Shown piece after piece: positions 1 to 5,257 of a stretch of DNA of 5,459 bases; within the stretch, counting starts at the first letter, position 1, and each line of letters starts with the position of its first letter. The stretch covers positions 1-5,459 of the forward strand of contig DASTMZ010000011.1 of assembly GCA_035713725.1 (NCBI GenBank), in the 5' to 3' direction. A program made the translations under genes and the position numbers. Below the pieces are notes generated by a model. It had not been told where the DNA came from. It did not search any database and was given only the letters and a program-made list of their open reading frames with translations. The DNA is from DASQPR01 sp035713725 (lineage in GTDB: Bacteria; Actinomycetota; Actinomycetes; Mycobacteriales; Micromonosporaceae).

Positions 1-1
1 C

Positions 2-148
2 TACCACACGCAGGCGCTCGCGGACCTTCGTGAGTCGGTCAAGACGATGCGCAAGGACGGCGAGAACTTCGCGGCCGCCGCGCAAGAGTTCGCGATCGGC
101 TACCACAAGGCCGTACTCGCCTGGCTGAAGACCGCCCCCACGAAGTAA
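2..148 (+). CDS. C-terminal 48 codons of an unidentified protein (5' end cut off by window)
   Basis: An open frame enters from the left edge in the phase starting at base 2 and ends with TAA at 146-148. Only about 4 of its 48 codons end in A or T, typical of a real gene in GC-rich actinobacterial DNA. The visible peptide starts YHTQALADLRESVKTMRKDG and ends VLAWLKTAPTK. It is rich in Ala, Lys and Glu, looks helical, and shows no motif, transmembrane segment or cysteine. I do not recognise the family. It points the same way as prfB but is separated from it by 166 bp with repeats and a candidate prfB promoter, so it is probably a separate transcription unit. Confidence 0.65.
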   Translation, partial: YHTQALADLRESVKTMRKDGENFAAAAQEFAIGYHKAVLAWLKTAPTK

Positions 149-160
149 CTCTTCGCCGCT

Positions 161-177
161 CGCCGGTTCGCCTGGCG
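161..177 (+). terminator. weak hairpin after the first gene, possible terminator
   Basis: CGCCGG (161-166) can pair with CTGGCG (172-177) around the loop TTCGC, giving a 6-bp stem with one G-T wobble, 13 bp after the TAA of the upstream gene. There is no T-run behind it, so it is not a classical intrinsic terminator. Actinobacterial genes often end in such U-less hairpins, but a short GC-rich stem can also arise by chance. Confidence 0.25.
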
Positions 178-194
178 TATCACGTTCAGGGCAG

Positions 195-294
195 GTGCGC
201 CGACCATCGGTCCAGGCGCTTCGGCTAGCAAGGAGTGCGCCGACCGAAGGTCCAGGCGCTTCGGCTAGCTATAGCGCCAGGCGCTTGGGCTAGC
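195..294. repeat. tandem repeat upstream of prfB (two 40-bp units plus a partial third)
   Basis: Two adjacent 40-bp units, 195-234 and 235-274, agree at about 33 of 40 positions. Both start GTGCGCCGACC and share a 21-base block starting GGTCC (209-229 and 249-269). The core CCAGGCGCTTCGGCTAGC lies at 212-229 and 252-269 and recurs with one change (TTGGG for TTCGG) at 277-294. Each core ends in the palindrome GCTAGC. The third copy is 25 bp rather than 40 bp from the second. The array fills most of the gap before prfB. It could be a local duplication, a member of a dispersed intergenic repeat family, or a set of protein-binding sites; the sequence alone does not decide. Confidence 0.85.
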
Positions 295-306
295 AAGCAG
301 TAATCT
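274..306 (+). promoter_or_regulatory. candidate prfB promoter: -10 TAATCT with a palindrome over the -35 position
   Basis: TAATCT at 301-306 fits the actinobacterial -10 pattern TANNNT and lies 8 nt before the GTG at 315, so a transcript would begin at or within a base or two of that GTG. No good -35 hexamer is seen at the expected distance. Instead the perfect palindrome GCGCC-A-GGCGC (274-284), which overlaps the start of the third repeat core, lies where a -35 element would be. It may be an operator or activator site. This is inferred from pattern and spacing only. Confidence 0.4.
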
Positions 307-314
307 TGTTGTCC

Positions 315-1436
315 GTGACCGACGTCGACTACGCCGAACAGCTCAAGGGGCTCGATGCCGTCCTCCGGAACGTGGAGGCCGTGCTCGATCTGCCGCGCAT
401 GCGTAAGGAAAAGGCGGAGCTGGAGTCGGCCGCGTCCGAGCCGAGCCTCTGGGACGATCCGGCGCACGCTCAACAGGTCACGTCGAAGCTGTCCTACGCA
501 ACCGCTGAGATCACGAAGGTCGAGCGCCTGCGCGGGCGATTGGACGACGCTGCCGTACTGTTCGATCTGGCGCAGAGCGAGGGCGACCCGTCTGCGATGG
601 AAGAGGTCGGCGCCGAGATTGGCGTGCTGCGCCAGTCGATCGAAGAGCTCGAGATCCGGACCCTGCTGTCCGGCGAGTACGACGCCCGAGAAGCACTGGT
701 CACGATCCGATCCGGTGCGGGCGGTGTGGACGCGGCGGACTTCGCCGAGATGCTGCTGCGGATGTATCTGCGTTGGGCAGAACGGCACGGATACCCGACC
801 GAGGTCTACGACACGTCGTACGCCGAAGAAGCCGGCATCAAATCCGCCACGTTCGTGGTCAAGGCGCCGTACGCATACGGCACGCTGTCCGTCGAGCAGG
901 GCACGCATCGGCTTGTACGGATCAGCCCGTTCGACAATCAGGGCCGCCGCCAGACGAGTTTCGCCGCCGTAGAAGTAGTGCCGGTGGTCGAGCAGACCGA
1001 CGCGATCGAGATCCCCGAGGACGAGATCCGCGTCGACGTCTACCGGTCGTCGGGCCCGGGTGGCCAGGGCGTGAACACGACCGACTCGGCCGTGCGCCTC
1101 ACGCACATCCCGACCGGCATCGTGGTGTCGTGTCAGAACGAGCGGTCACAGATCCAGAACAAGGCGACCGCGATGGCGGTGCTGCAAGCCAAGCTGCTTG
1201 CTCTGAAGAAGGCCGAGGAAGCGGCGAAGATGGACGCGCTGCGCGGTGACGTGGCCGGCTCGTGGGGCGATCAGATGCGGTCGTACGTGCTGCATCCCTA
1301 CCAGATGGTCAAGGATCTGCGCACCGAACATGAGGTCGGCAACCCCTCCGCGGTGTTCGACGGCGACCTCGACGGATTCATCGAGGCAGGTATCCGTTGG
1401 CGTAAGCGTCGAGAAATGAATGCCAACGGCGGGTGA
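315..1436 (+). CDS. prfB: peptide chain release factor 2 (RF2)
   Basis: RF2 reads UAA and UGA stop codons in the ribosomal A site and triggers hydrolysis of peptidyl-tRNA. Residues below are counted from TTG 306, three codons before the chosen start. The codon-recognition tripeptide SPF, which marks RF2 rather than RF1, is at 207-209 within RISPFDNQGRRQTSF. The catalytic GGQ loop is at 252-254 within SSGPGGQGVNTTDSAVRLTH. The N-terminal part is a helical coiled domain. The length, about 373 residues, is normal and the frame is unbroken, so the in-frame TGA frameshift of E. coli prfB is absent. I chose GTG 315 because the protein then starts (M)TDVDYAEQLKGL, like my recollection of related actinobacterial RF2, and because TAATCT lies 8 nt upstream. 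TTG 306 and TTG 309 are alternatives; none has a Shine-Dalgarno sequence. The gene ends in TGA, a codon its own product reads. Confidence 0.97.
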   Translation: MTDVDYAEQLKGLDAVLRNVEAVLDLPRMRKEKAELESAASEPSLWDDPAHAQQVTSKLSYATAEITKVERLRGRLDDAAVLFDLAQSEGDPSAMEEVGAEIGVLRQSIEELEIRTLLSGEYDAREALVTIRSGAGGVDAADFAEMLLRMYLRWAERHGYPTEVYDTSYAEEAGIKSATFVVKAPYAYGTLSVEQGTHRLVRISPFDNQGRRQTSFAAVEVVPVVEQTDAIEIPEDEIRVDVYRSSGPGGQGVNTTDSAVRLTHIPTGIVVSCQNERSQIQNKATAMAVLQAKLLALKKAEEAAKMDALRGDVAGSWGDQMRSYVLHPYQMVKDLRTEHEVGNPSAVFDGDLDGFIEAGIRWRKRREMNANGG

Positions 1437-1446
1437 CCCAGGTCAC
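1433..1446. promoter_or_regulatory. CRP/GlxR-like palindrome before ftsE
   Basis: GTGACC-CA-GGTCAC is a perfect 6-2-6 palindrome. Written as half-sites it is GTGA-N6-TCAC, followed by A, and matches the cAMP-receptor-type consensus TGTGA-N6-TCACA at nine of ten defined positions. It overlaps the TGA stop of prfB (1434-1436) and is centred about 119 bp before the ftsE start codon. A second, weaker -10-like hexamer, CATAAT, lies at 1479-1484; a transcript starting near 1491 would place the palindrome about 51 bp upstream, a usual activator distance. The half-site match is seen directly; the identity of the regulator is inferred. Confidence 0.45.
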
Positions 1447-1523
1447 ACCTAGTTCGCGGTAATTGAGCCCTGTTTGTCCATAATTTTGCGCCCTAATGTT
1501 CCGAATCGGCATGAGGCGCCGAC

Positions 1524-1551
1524 TTGGCTGAACGGTTGCACCGCGTAAACT
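1524..1551 (+). promoter_or_regulatory. candidate ftsE promoter giving a leaderless mRNA
   Basis: TTGGCT (1524-1529) and TAAACT (1546-1551) are separated by 16 bp and resemble -35 and -10 elements for the main actinobacterial sigma factor. Exactly seven bases lie between TAAACT and the GTG of ftsE at 1559, so transcription would start at the start codon. No Shine-Dalgarno sequence precedes this GTG, which fits a leaderless transcript. Confidence 0.55.
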
Positions 1552-1558
1552 CCCTCGC

Positions 1559-2239
1559 GTGATTCAGCTCGAGAGCGTCACGAAGACGTACCCGAAGGCC
1601 GCCCGTCCCTCCCTCGACAACGTGTCGGTCGCGATCGACAAGGGTGACTTCGTCTTCTTCATCGGCCCGTCCGGATCCGGCAAGTCCACGATCGTGAAGC
1701 TGCTGCTGCACGAGGTGGCGGCGACCAAGGGCCGGGTGATCGTCAACGACAAGGACGTGTCGACGCTGCGGTCCTGGCGCATCCCGCACTTCCGTCGCAC
1801 GATCGGTTGCGTCTTCCAGGACTTCCGCCTGCTGCCGACGCGGACGGCCTACGAGAACGTGGCGTTCGCGCTGGAGGTCATCGGCAAGACGCAGGCGGTC
1901 GCCCGCCGCGTGGTGCCGGAGGTGCTCGAGCTCGTCGGCCTTGGCGGCAAGGAGCACCGCTACCCCCACGAGCTGTCCGGTGGCGAGCAGCAGCGCGTCG
2001 CCGTCGCGCGGGCGTTCGTGAACCGGCCCCTGATCCTGCTCGCCGACGAGCCGACCGGAAACCTCGACCCGGACACCTCGATCGAGATCATGCGGCTGCT
2101 GGATCGCATCAACCGCACCGGAACGACGATCGTGATGGTCACGCACGACTCCAACATCGTGAACCAGATGCGACGTCGAGTCGTCGAGATCGAGGGCGGA
2201 AAGATTGTCCGGGACCAGCCCCGCGGCGTATACGGCTAA
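1559..2239 (+). CDS. ftsE: cell division ATP-binding protein FtsE
   Basis: FtsE is the cytoplasmic ATPase of the FtsEX complex, an ABC-type machine that drives peptidoglycan hydrolases outside the cell through conformational change instead of moving a substrate. The 226-residue protein has every ABC motif: A-loop tyrosine Y11, Walker A GPSGSGKST (36-44), Q-loop Q87 followed by DFRLLPTRTAYENV, signature LSGGEQQR (139-146), Walker B ILLADEP (159-165) with E164 as catalytic base, and the switch histidine H196. The stretch CVFQDFRLL is characteristic of FtsE within ABC ATPases. Translation starts at GTG 1559 giving (M)IQLESVTKTYP, the usual actinobacterial N-terminus; there is no Shine-Dalgarno sequence but a -10-like TAAACT lies 7 bp upstream. 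It ends in TAA 56 bp before ftsX, in the same direction, so the two are probably cotranscribed. Length and motifs give no sign of damage. Confidence 0.97.
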   Translation: MIQLESVTKTYPKAARPSLDNVSVAIDKGDFVFFIGPSGSGKSTIVKLLLHEVAATKGRVIVNDKDVSTLRSWRIPHFRRTIGCVFQDFRLLPTRTAYENVAFALEVIGKTQAVARRVVPEVLELVGLGGKEHRYPHELSGGEQQRVAVARAFVNRPLILLADEPTGNLDPDTSIEIMRLLDRINRTGTTIVMVTHDSNIVNQMRRRVVEIEGGKIVRDQPRGVYG

Positions 2240-2295
2240 ATCCTCCCCCCGAATCCGAAGCCGCCGCAGCACGCTGAAAGGAACCCGAGACCGCC

Positions 2296-3171
2296 ATGCG
2301 CGCGAAGTACGTCCTCTCCGAGGTGATGGTCGGACTGTGGCGGAACGTCACAATGACCGTCGCAATGATCATCACGATGGCGGTCTCGCTCACCATGCTT
2401 GGTGCCAGCGTCGTGATGTACCACCAGGTCGGCCTGATGAAGAAGGCGTTCCTGTCGAACGTACAGGTCTCGATCTTCTTGAAGACCACCGTGACGCCGG
2501 ACCAGACCCAACTGCTCAGCACGAAGATCAAGGGTGACTCGCGCATCGCGAGCGTCACGTTCCTCGACGAGACCGCGTCGTATAACCAGTTCAAGCTGCA
2601 GTTGTCCGGCGACCAGCAGTTGCTGCAGTCGATCACCCCGGACCAGGTGCCACAGTCGTTCCGGATCAAGCTCAAGGATCCGAGCCAGGTGCCGCAGATC
2701 AAGGCAGGCTACGACGGGTTGCCCGGCGTGGATACGGTGATCGACCAAGGGGCGGTGCTCAAGCGCGTGTTCGCGGTGCTCGGTGCGCTGCAAGGGCTCG
2801 CGCTCACGCTGGCCATCGCCCAGGGCATCGCCGCGCTCCTGCTGGTTGCGAACACGATCCAGGTCGCCGCGTATAGCAAGCGACGAGAAGTCGCGGTGAT
2901 GAAGTTGGTGGGCGCGTCGAACTGGTTCATCCAGTCGCCGTTCGTGCTCGAAGCGATGTTTGCTGGTGCGATCGGAGCGCTGATCGCCTATGGCGGGCTC
3001 GTCTCGGCGAAGTTCTTCCTGATAGACGGATCGTTGAAGGCGCTTCAAACGCTGCTCGGACCGGTCCACTGGACCACGATCAACTTGATGTTGCCGCTGC
3101 TGCTGGTGGTCGCGGCGCTGGTCTCCGGCGTCACCGGCTGGTTCACGCTGCGGTTCTACATCAAGAAGTGA
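2296..3171 (+). CDS. ftsX: cell division membrane protein FtsX
   Basis: FtsX is the membrane partner of FtsE and contacts extracellular peptidoglycan hydrolases or their adaptors. The 291-residue protein has the FtsX topology: a short cytoplasmic start, TM1 at about 19-42, an extracellular domain at about 44-157, and three further segments at about 159-191, 213-241 and 262-285. The conserved loop after TM2, YSKRREVAVMKLVGAS (193-208), is the usual coupling region that meets the ATPase. ATG 2296 is preceded by the purine-rich GAAAGGAA (2276-2283); the 12-nt spacing is long but this is the only good ribosome site. The last residues, TLRFYIKK, look like a normal FtsX end. The TGA overlaps a GTG (GTGA, 3168-3171) that would have coupled a downstream gene. 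In other actinobacteria a cell-wall peptidase or smpB follows here; in this window an integrated element begins instead. Confidence 0.96.
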   Translation: MRAKYVLSEVMVGLWRNVTMTVAMIITMAVSLTMLGASVVMYHQVGLMKKAFLSNVQVSIFLKTTVTPDQTQLLSTKIKGDSRIASVTFLDETASYNQFKLQLSGDQQLLQSITPDQVPQSFRIKLKDPSQVPQIKAGYDGLPGVDTVIDQGAVLKRVFAVLGALQGLALTLAIAQGIAALLLVANTIQVAAYSKRREVAVMKLVGASNWFIQSPFVLEAMFAGAIGALIAYGGLVSAKFFLIDGSLKALQTLLGPVHWTTINLMLPLLLVVAALVSGVTGWFTLRFYIKK

Positions 3172-3250
3172 CCGCCGAGACGATCAACACGCGTCCTACC
3201 TGCACCCATGAAGATCACGCACCCCTCGCGGGGCGCACACGGGGCGCAAG
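3168..3250. other. probable junction of chromosome and integrated element (attachment site region)
   Basis: Host-type sequence ends with ftsX at 3171 and the 3' end of a leftward tyrosine integrase gene is at 3215, so only 43 bp lie between them. Integrase genes usually sit next to their attachment site with the 3' or 5' end facing it, so one att site is expected within or close to this stretch, possibly reaching into the last codons of ftsX or of int. No tRNA 3' end, TTCGAATCC-type T-arm or tmRNA end is visible. The exact core cannot be fixed without the other end of the element. A GTG at 3168 overlapping the ftsX stop opens 86 codons (to 3428) that run antisense into int. The first few codons could be the remnant of the gene that originally followed ftsX; the rest is shadow. 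Confidence 0.4.
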
Positions 3251-4312
3251 CCGGTCGATCTTGAAAGCGTCGTCGACCGCGTCGCGGGTGCGGTCCTCGT
3301 CGGCCGGCCACAGATGCGTGTACGTGTTCAGCGTCTCCGTCACCGTCGAGTGCCCCAGCCGCTCGGCGACCACCTTCACCGACTGGCCGGCGCCGATCAG
3401 CATCGACGCGAACGTGTGCCGCAGCTGATGCATGCCGAGCTTCGGAAGGCCGGCCGCGGCCACGGCGGCGACCCAGGCCCGCTCGAGCGAACGGCGGTTC
3501 AGCGGCCGACCATCCTCGTCGGTGAACACCCAGCCGTCGCCGCCGGCGGGGTATCGGGACAGGTGCTCGGCGAGCGCCGCGACCACGACCGTGCCGAGCG
3601 GGATCGTGCGCGCCGACCCGGCGGTTTTCAGCGGCACGACACCGTGCGGCTGCACCTGCCGGGCGACCCGCATCGTGCGGCGCAGGAAGTCCACGTCCGG
3701 CACCTGTAGCCCGAACAGTTCGCCCTGCCGCAGTCCGGTGCCGGCGCCGACGACCGGGATCGCGGCGTACCGGCCCGGTAGGTGGGTGGCGATCGCGCGG
3801 ACCTGATCGGCGGTCAACGGCACGACCTGACGCCGCTCGACGGCGGGCAGCTTCACCCCGTCGCACGGGTTCGCCGCGACCACCCGGTCGCGTACCGCGG
3901 CGCGGAAGATCGCGCGCACCGTCGACATCGTTACCCGCACCGTCGCCGGCGAGAGGCTGATGCTCAGCGAGGCGACCAGCGCGGAGATCTCGCTCGGCCG
4001 GACCGCGGCGACGGGCCGCGCCCCGACGACCGGGTAGACGTGCCGGCCGAGTTCGGAGGCGACCCGCGTCGACGTGTTCGGCCGCCACGGCTGCACCGCC
4101 CGCCACCGCTCTGCGTACGCCTTGAACGTCTCCCGGCCGAGCTTCGGGTCGACGTACGTGCCGGCGAGCATGGTGTGCCCGATCTCGGTGGCGTACCGGT
4201 CAGCGTCCACCTTCCGCACGAAGCTGCGCTTGTGCTGACGCCCGGCGTCGTCGCGCCACCGCACCAGGTAGGTCGTGCGCCCGTCGCGGACCCGCTTACT
4301 GACGCTGGTCAT
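3215..4312 (-). CDS. tyrosine site-specific recombinase (integrase)
   Basis: The 365-residue protein catalyses integration, and with a directionality factor excision, of the element by covalent phosphotyrosine strand exchange. All catalytic residues of the family are visible: R195 in GTGLRQGEL, K229 in PLKTAGSARTIPL, H295 and R298 in MHQLRHTFAS, H321 in ERLGHS, and the nucleophile Y331 in TLNTYTHLW. An N-terminal arm-binding region (about 1-60, with TTYLVRWRDDAGRQHKRSF) is followed by a core-binding SAM-like helical domain (about 62-145) and the catalytic domain (about 165-345). ATG 4312 has GGTGA six bases upstream (4319-4323) and overlaps the stop of the upstream gene as TGATG, so translation is probably coupled. 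The Arg/Pro-rich tail ends 43 bp from ftsX. The intact catalytic set suggests an active enzyme. It is last in a three-gene operon after the regulator and zinc-finger genes. Confidence 0.95.
   Translation of the reverse strand: MTSVSKRVRDGRTTYLVRWRDDAGRQHKRSFVRKVDADRYATEIGHTMLAGTYVDPKLGRETFKAYAERWRAVQPWRPNTSTRVASELGRHVYPVVGARPVAAVRPSEISALVASLSISLSPATVRVTMSTVRAIFRAAVRDRVVAANPCDGVKLPAVERRQVVPLTADQVRAIATHLPGRYAAIPVVGAGTGLRQGELFGLQVPDVDFLRRTMRVARQVQPHGVVPLKTAGSARTIPLGTVVVAALAEHLSRYPAGGDGWVFTDEDGRPLNRRSLERAWVAAVAAAGLPKLGMHQLRHTFASMLIGAGQSVKVVAERLGHSTVTETLNTYTHLWPADEDRTRDAVDDAFKIDRLAPRVRPARGA
3222..3248. repeat. small hairpin and GGGGCGCA direct repeat at the int 3' end
   Basis: CCCC (3222-3225) and GGGG (3230-3233) can form a 4-bp stem with loop TCGC, seven bases inside the stop end of int. 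GGGGCGCA occurs at 3230-3237 and again at 3241-3248, one helical turn (11 bp) apart. Such in-phase repeats near an integrase end could be arm-type integrase-binding sites, but they also lie in coding DNA for the Arg/Pro-rich tail of the protein, where GC-rich repeats are easily produced. Confidence 0.3.
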
Positions 4313-4728
4313 CAGCTGTCACCGGCCGACTCGTGCGTGACGGATCGCGCAGCGCGGGCCCGCCGTCGTACCTCCGCGAGCGGGTACGTGTCGCGGTAGA
4401 TCCCGAGGAACATGTCAGCGACGGTCCCGGCACGCGAAACACTGGCCATGCCGATCGCGAATAGGTCGTCGGCGTGCGCCTTGAACCGGTCGTCTCCCAT
4501 GAGCCGATCGACGCGGTCTGCGGCGCGCTGAAAGTCAAATACGGCGTCGCGCCACGCGTCGGTGATCGGCCTCCGCTTCCGTAACGGTCGAGGCCGCTCG
4601 TGACGGATACGGTAGGCGCGCTGCCGACACACCTGGGAGCAGTACCGGGCATCCGACCGCCGCGGTGTGAACCGCTCGCCGCATCCGTCACCGGCGCAGT
4701 CGGCTGTTACGGATCGGTCACTGGTCAT
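4312..4728 (-). CDS. small zinc-finger protein between regulator and integrase, function unknown
   Basis: The 138-residue product has four cysteines near its N-terminus, C11, C16, C30 and C34, in the pattern C-x4-C-x13-C-x3-C ending RYCSQVCRQRAYR (28-40), followed by a very basic stretch (about 43-53, rich in Arg and Lys). This looks like a treble-clef or CGNR-like zinc-binding module suited to nucleic-acid binding. The rest (about 54-130) appears helical, with no recognised domain. The start at ATG 4728 is chosen because it overlaps the upstream regulator gene by 11 bp, has GGTGG six bases before it (4735-4739), and begins just before the first cysteine. The frame is open further upstream, but that part is an Arg/Ser-rich shadow of the regulator gene. 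The stop overlaps the integrase start by one base (TGATG). Position and coupling suggest a role with integrase or in regulating the element, such as a DNA-binding accessory factor; this is inference. Confidence 0.8.
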   Translation of the reverse strand: MTSDRSVTADCAGDGCGERFTPRRSDARYCSQVCRQRAYRIRHERPRPLRKRRPITDAWRDAVFDFQRAADRVDRLMGDDRFKAHADDLFAIGMASVSRAGTVADMFLGIYRDTYPLAEVRRRARAARSVTHESAGDS

Positions 4729-5221
4729 CGGATACCACCGCGGCCTTGATGACGTTGTCGACCCATGCCCGGATCTCGCCCGGTGTCGCCCCGGCCGCGA
4801 GCGCGGCACGGACCGCGTCACCGATCGGGGCGAGCACCGCCGCCAGCCGGACACCGTCCTCTGCGGTGAGCCCCTTGCGCGGCCAGCCCTCGTCGCCGCC
4901 GACCTTCCGCCACGCATCCTCGGCACGCATCATGTGCCCCGGCGCCACCTCGATCTGCTGACCCTCCCGATACGAGCCGGGCAGCAGGAAACCCGCGGCG
5001 GGCAGATCGAACACGAGCGACAACGCGACCAGGTCGTCGACGTCGACTCGGCGGTCGCCATCCTCGAGCCGCGACAGACCCAGCGTCGGTATCGGCCGGC
5101 CCACCGCGGCGAGCGCTTCGGAGATCTGCTTGTACTGAAGGTTCCGCCGCAGCCGCAGCGTCCGCACCGTCTGCCGGGTCAACTCGCCGGCCGGCCCGAG
5201 TGGATTCTTCTTCTCCGCCAC
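4718..5221 (-). CDS. XRE-like helix-turn-helix regulator of the element
   Basis: From GTG 5221 the protein has 167 residues, starting (M)AEKKNPLGPAGE, a start I recall from many actinobacterial HTH regulators. Residues about 12-70 form an XRE-like domain: VRTLRLRRNLQYKQISEAL is the first pair of helices, GRPIPTLGLSRLEDGDRRVD (41-60) covers recognition helix and wing, and DVDDLVALSLVFDL closes it. The rest is acidic and helical with no known domain and may mediate dimerisation or ligand sensing. In-frame ATG codons at 5230 and 5233 and an open frame up to 5281 exist, but none has a Shine-Dalgarno sequence; TTGACG and CATGAT upstream put the transcript start at GTG 5221, so a leaderless mRNA is the best reading. 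It heads the operon that continues with the zinc-finger and integrase genes and faces the excisionase-like gene, as expected of a lysogeny-type repressor. Confidence 0.85.
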   Translation of the reverse strand: MAEKKNPLGPAGELTRQTVRTLRLRRNLQYKQISEALAAVGRPIPTLGLSRLEDGDRRVDVDDLVALSLVFDLPAAGFLLPGSYREGQQIEVAPGHMMRAEDAWRKVGGDEGWPRKGLTAEDGVRLAAVLAPIGDAVRAALAAGATPGEIRAWVDNVIKAAVVSDDQ

Positions 5222-5228
5222 ACCGAGC

Positions 5229-5257
5229 ATCATGCAACAACTTGATATGTCCGTCAA
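5229..5257 (-). promoter_or_regulatory. candidate leftward promoter of the regulator-zinc finger-int operon
   Basis: On the minus strand TTGACG (5257-5252) and CATGAT (5234-5229) are spaced by exactly 17 bp, a good match for -35 and a fair one for -10. Seven bases follow before GTG 5221, so transcription would begin at that codon. A leaderless regulator transcript is common in actinobacterial mobile elements. Confidence 0.5.

Noticed and set aside
195..294. CRISPR array
   Set aside because: The units are directly adjacent, with no unique spacers of constant length, and the third copy has a different period; no cas gene is present.
360..400. Programmed +1 frameshift as in E. coli prfB
   Set aside because: The frame runs without an in-frame TGA through the region where the E. 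coli signal lies.
225..1106. 293-codon open frame on the minus strand across prfB
   Set aside because: It is antisense to a gene with unmistakable RF2 motifs, its translation is Arg/His/Leu-rich without any domain, and long antisense frames are expected in GC-rich DNA.
2236..3069. 277-codon open frame on the minus strand across ftsX
   Set aside because: Antisense shadow of ftsX; the translation is strongly charged and low in complexity, while the plus strand has a complete FtsX topology.
3172..3214. tRNA or tmRNA 3' end serving as attachment site
   Set aside because: No T-arm consensus, acceptor-stem pairing or CCA end is seen in the 43 bp between ftsX and int.
2341..3900. GC step between host block and element as a sign of transfer
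   Set aside because: One 60-base line in ftsX is about 55% GC and one in int about 78%, but lines in ftsE also reach about 75%, so the contrast follows the membrane-protein composition of ftsX and is not a reliable boundary marker.
3156..4106. 316-codon minus-strand frame overlapping int in another phase
   Set aside because: The product is Ala/Arg/Gly-rich and motif-free; the other frame has the complete integrase catalytic set.
4729..4926. 66-codon N-terminal extension of the zinc-finger protein
   Set aside because: The extension is Arg/Ser-rich and lies entirely within the regulator gene in another frame; ATG 4728 with GGTGG upstream gives a normal small protein.
4667..5245. 192-codon plus-strand frame opposite the regulator
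   Set aside because: Arg/Pro/His-rich shadow with no motif; the minus-strand XRE-like domain and coupled gene order explain the region.
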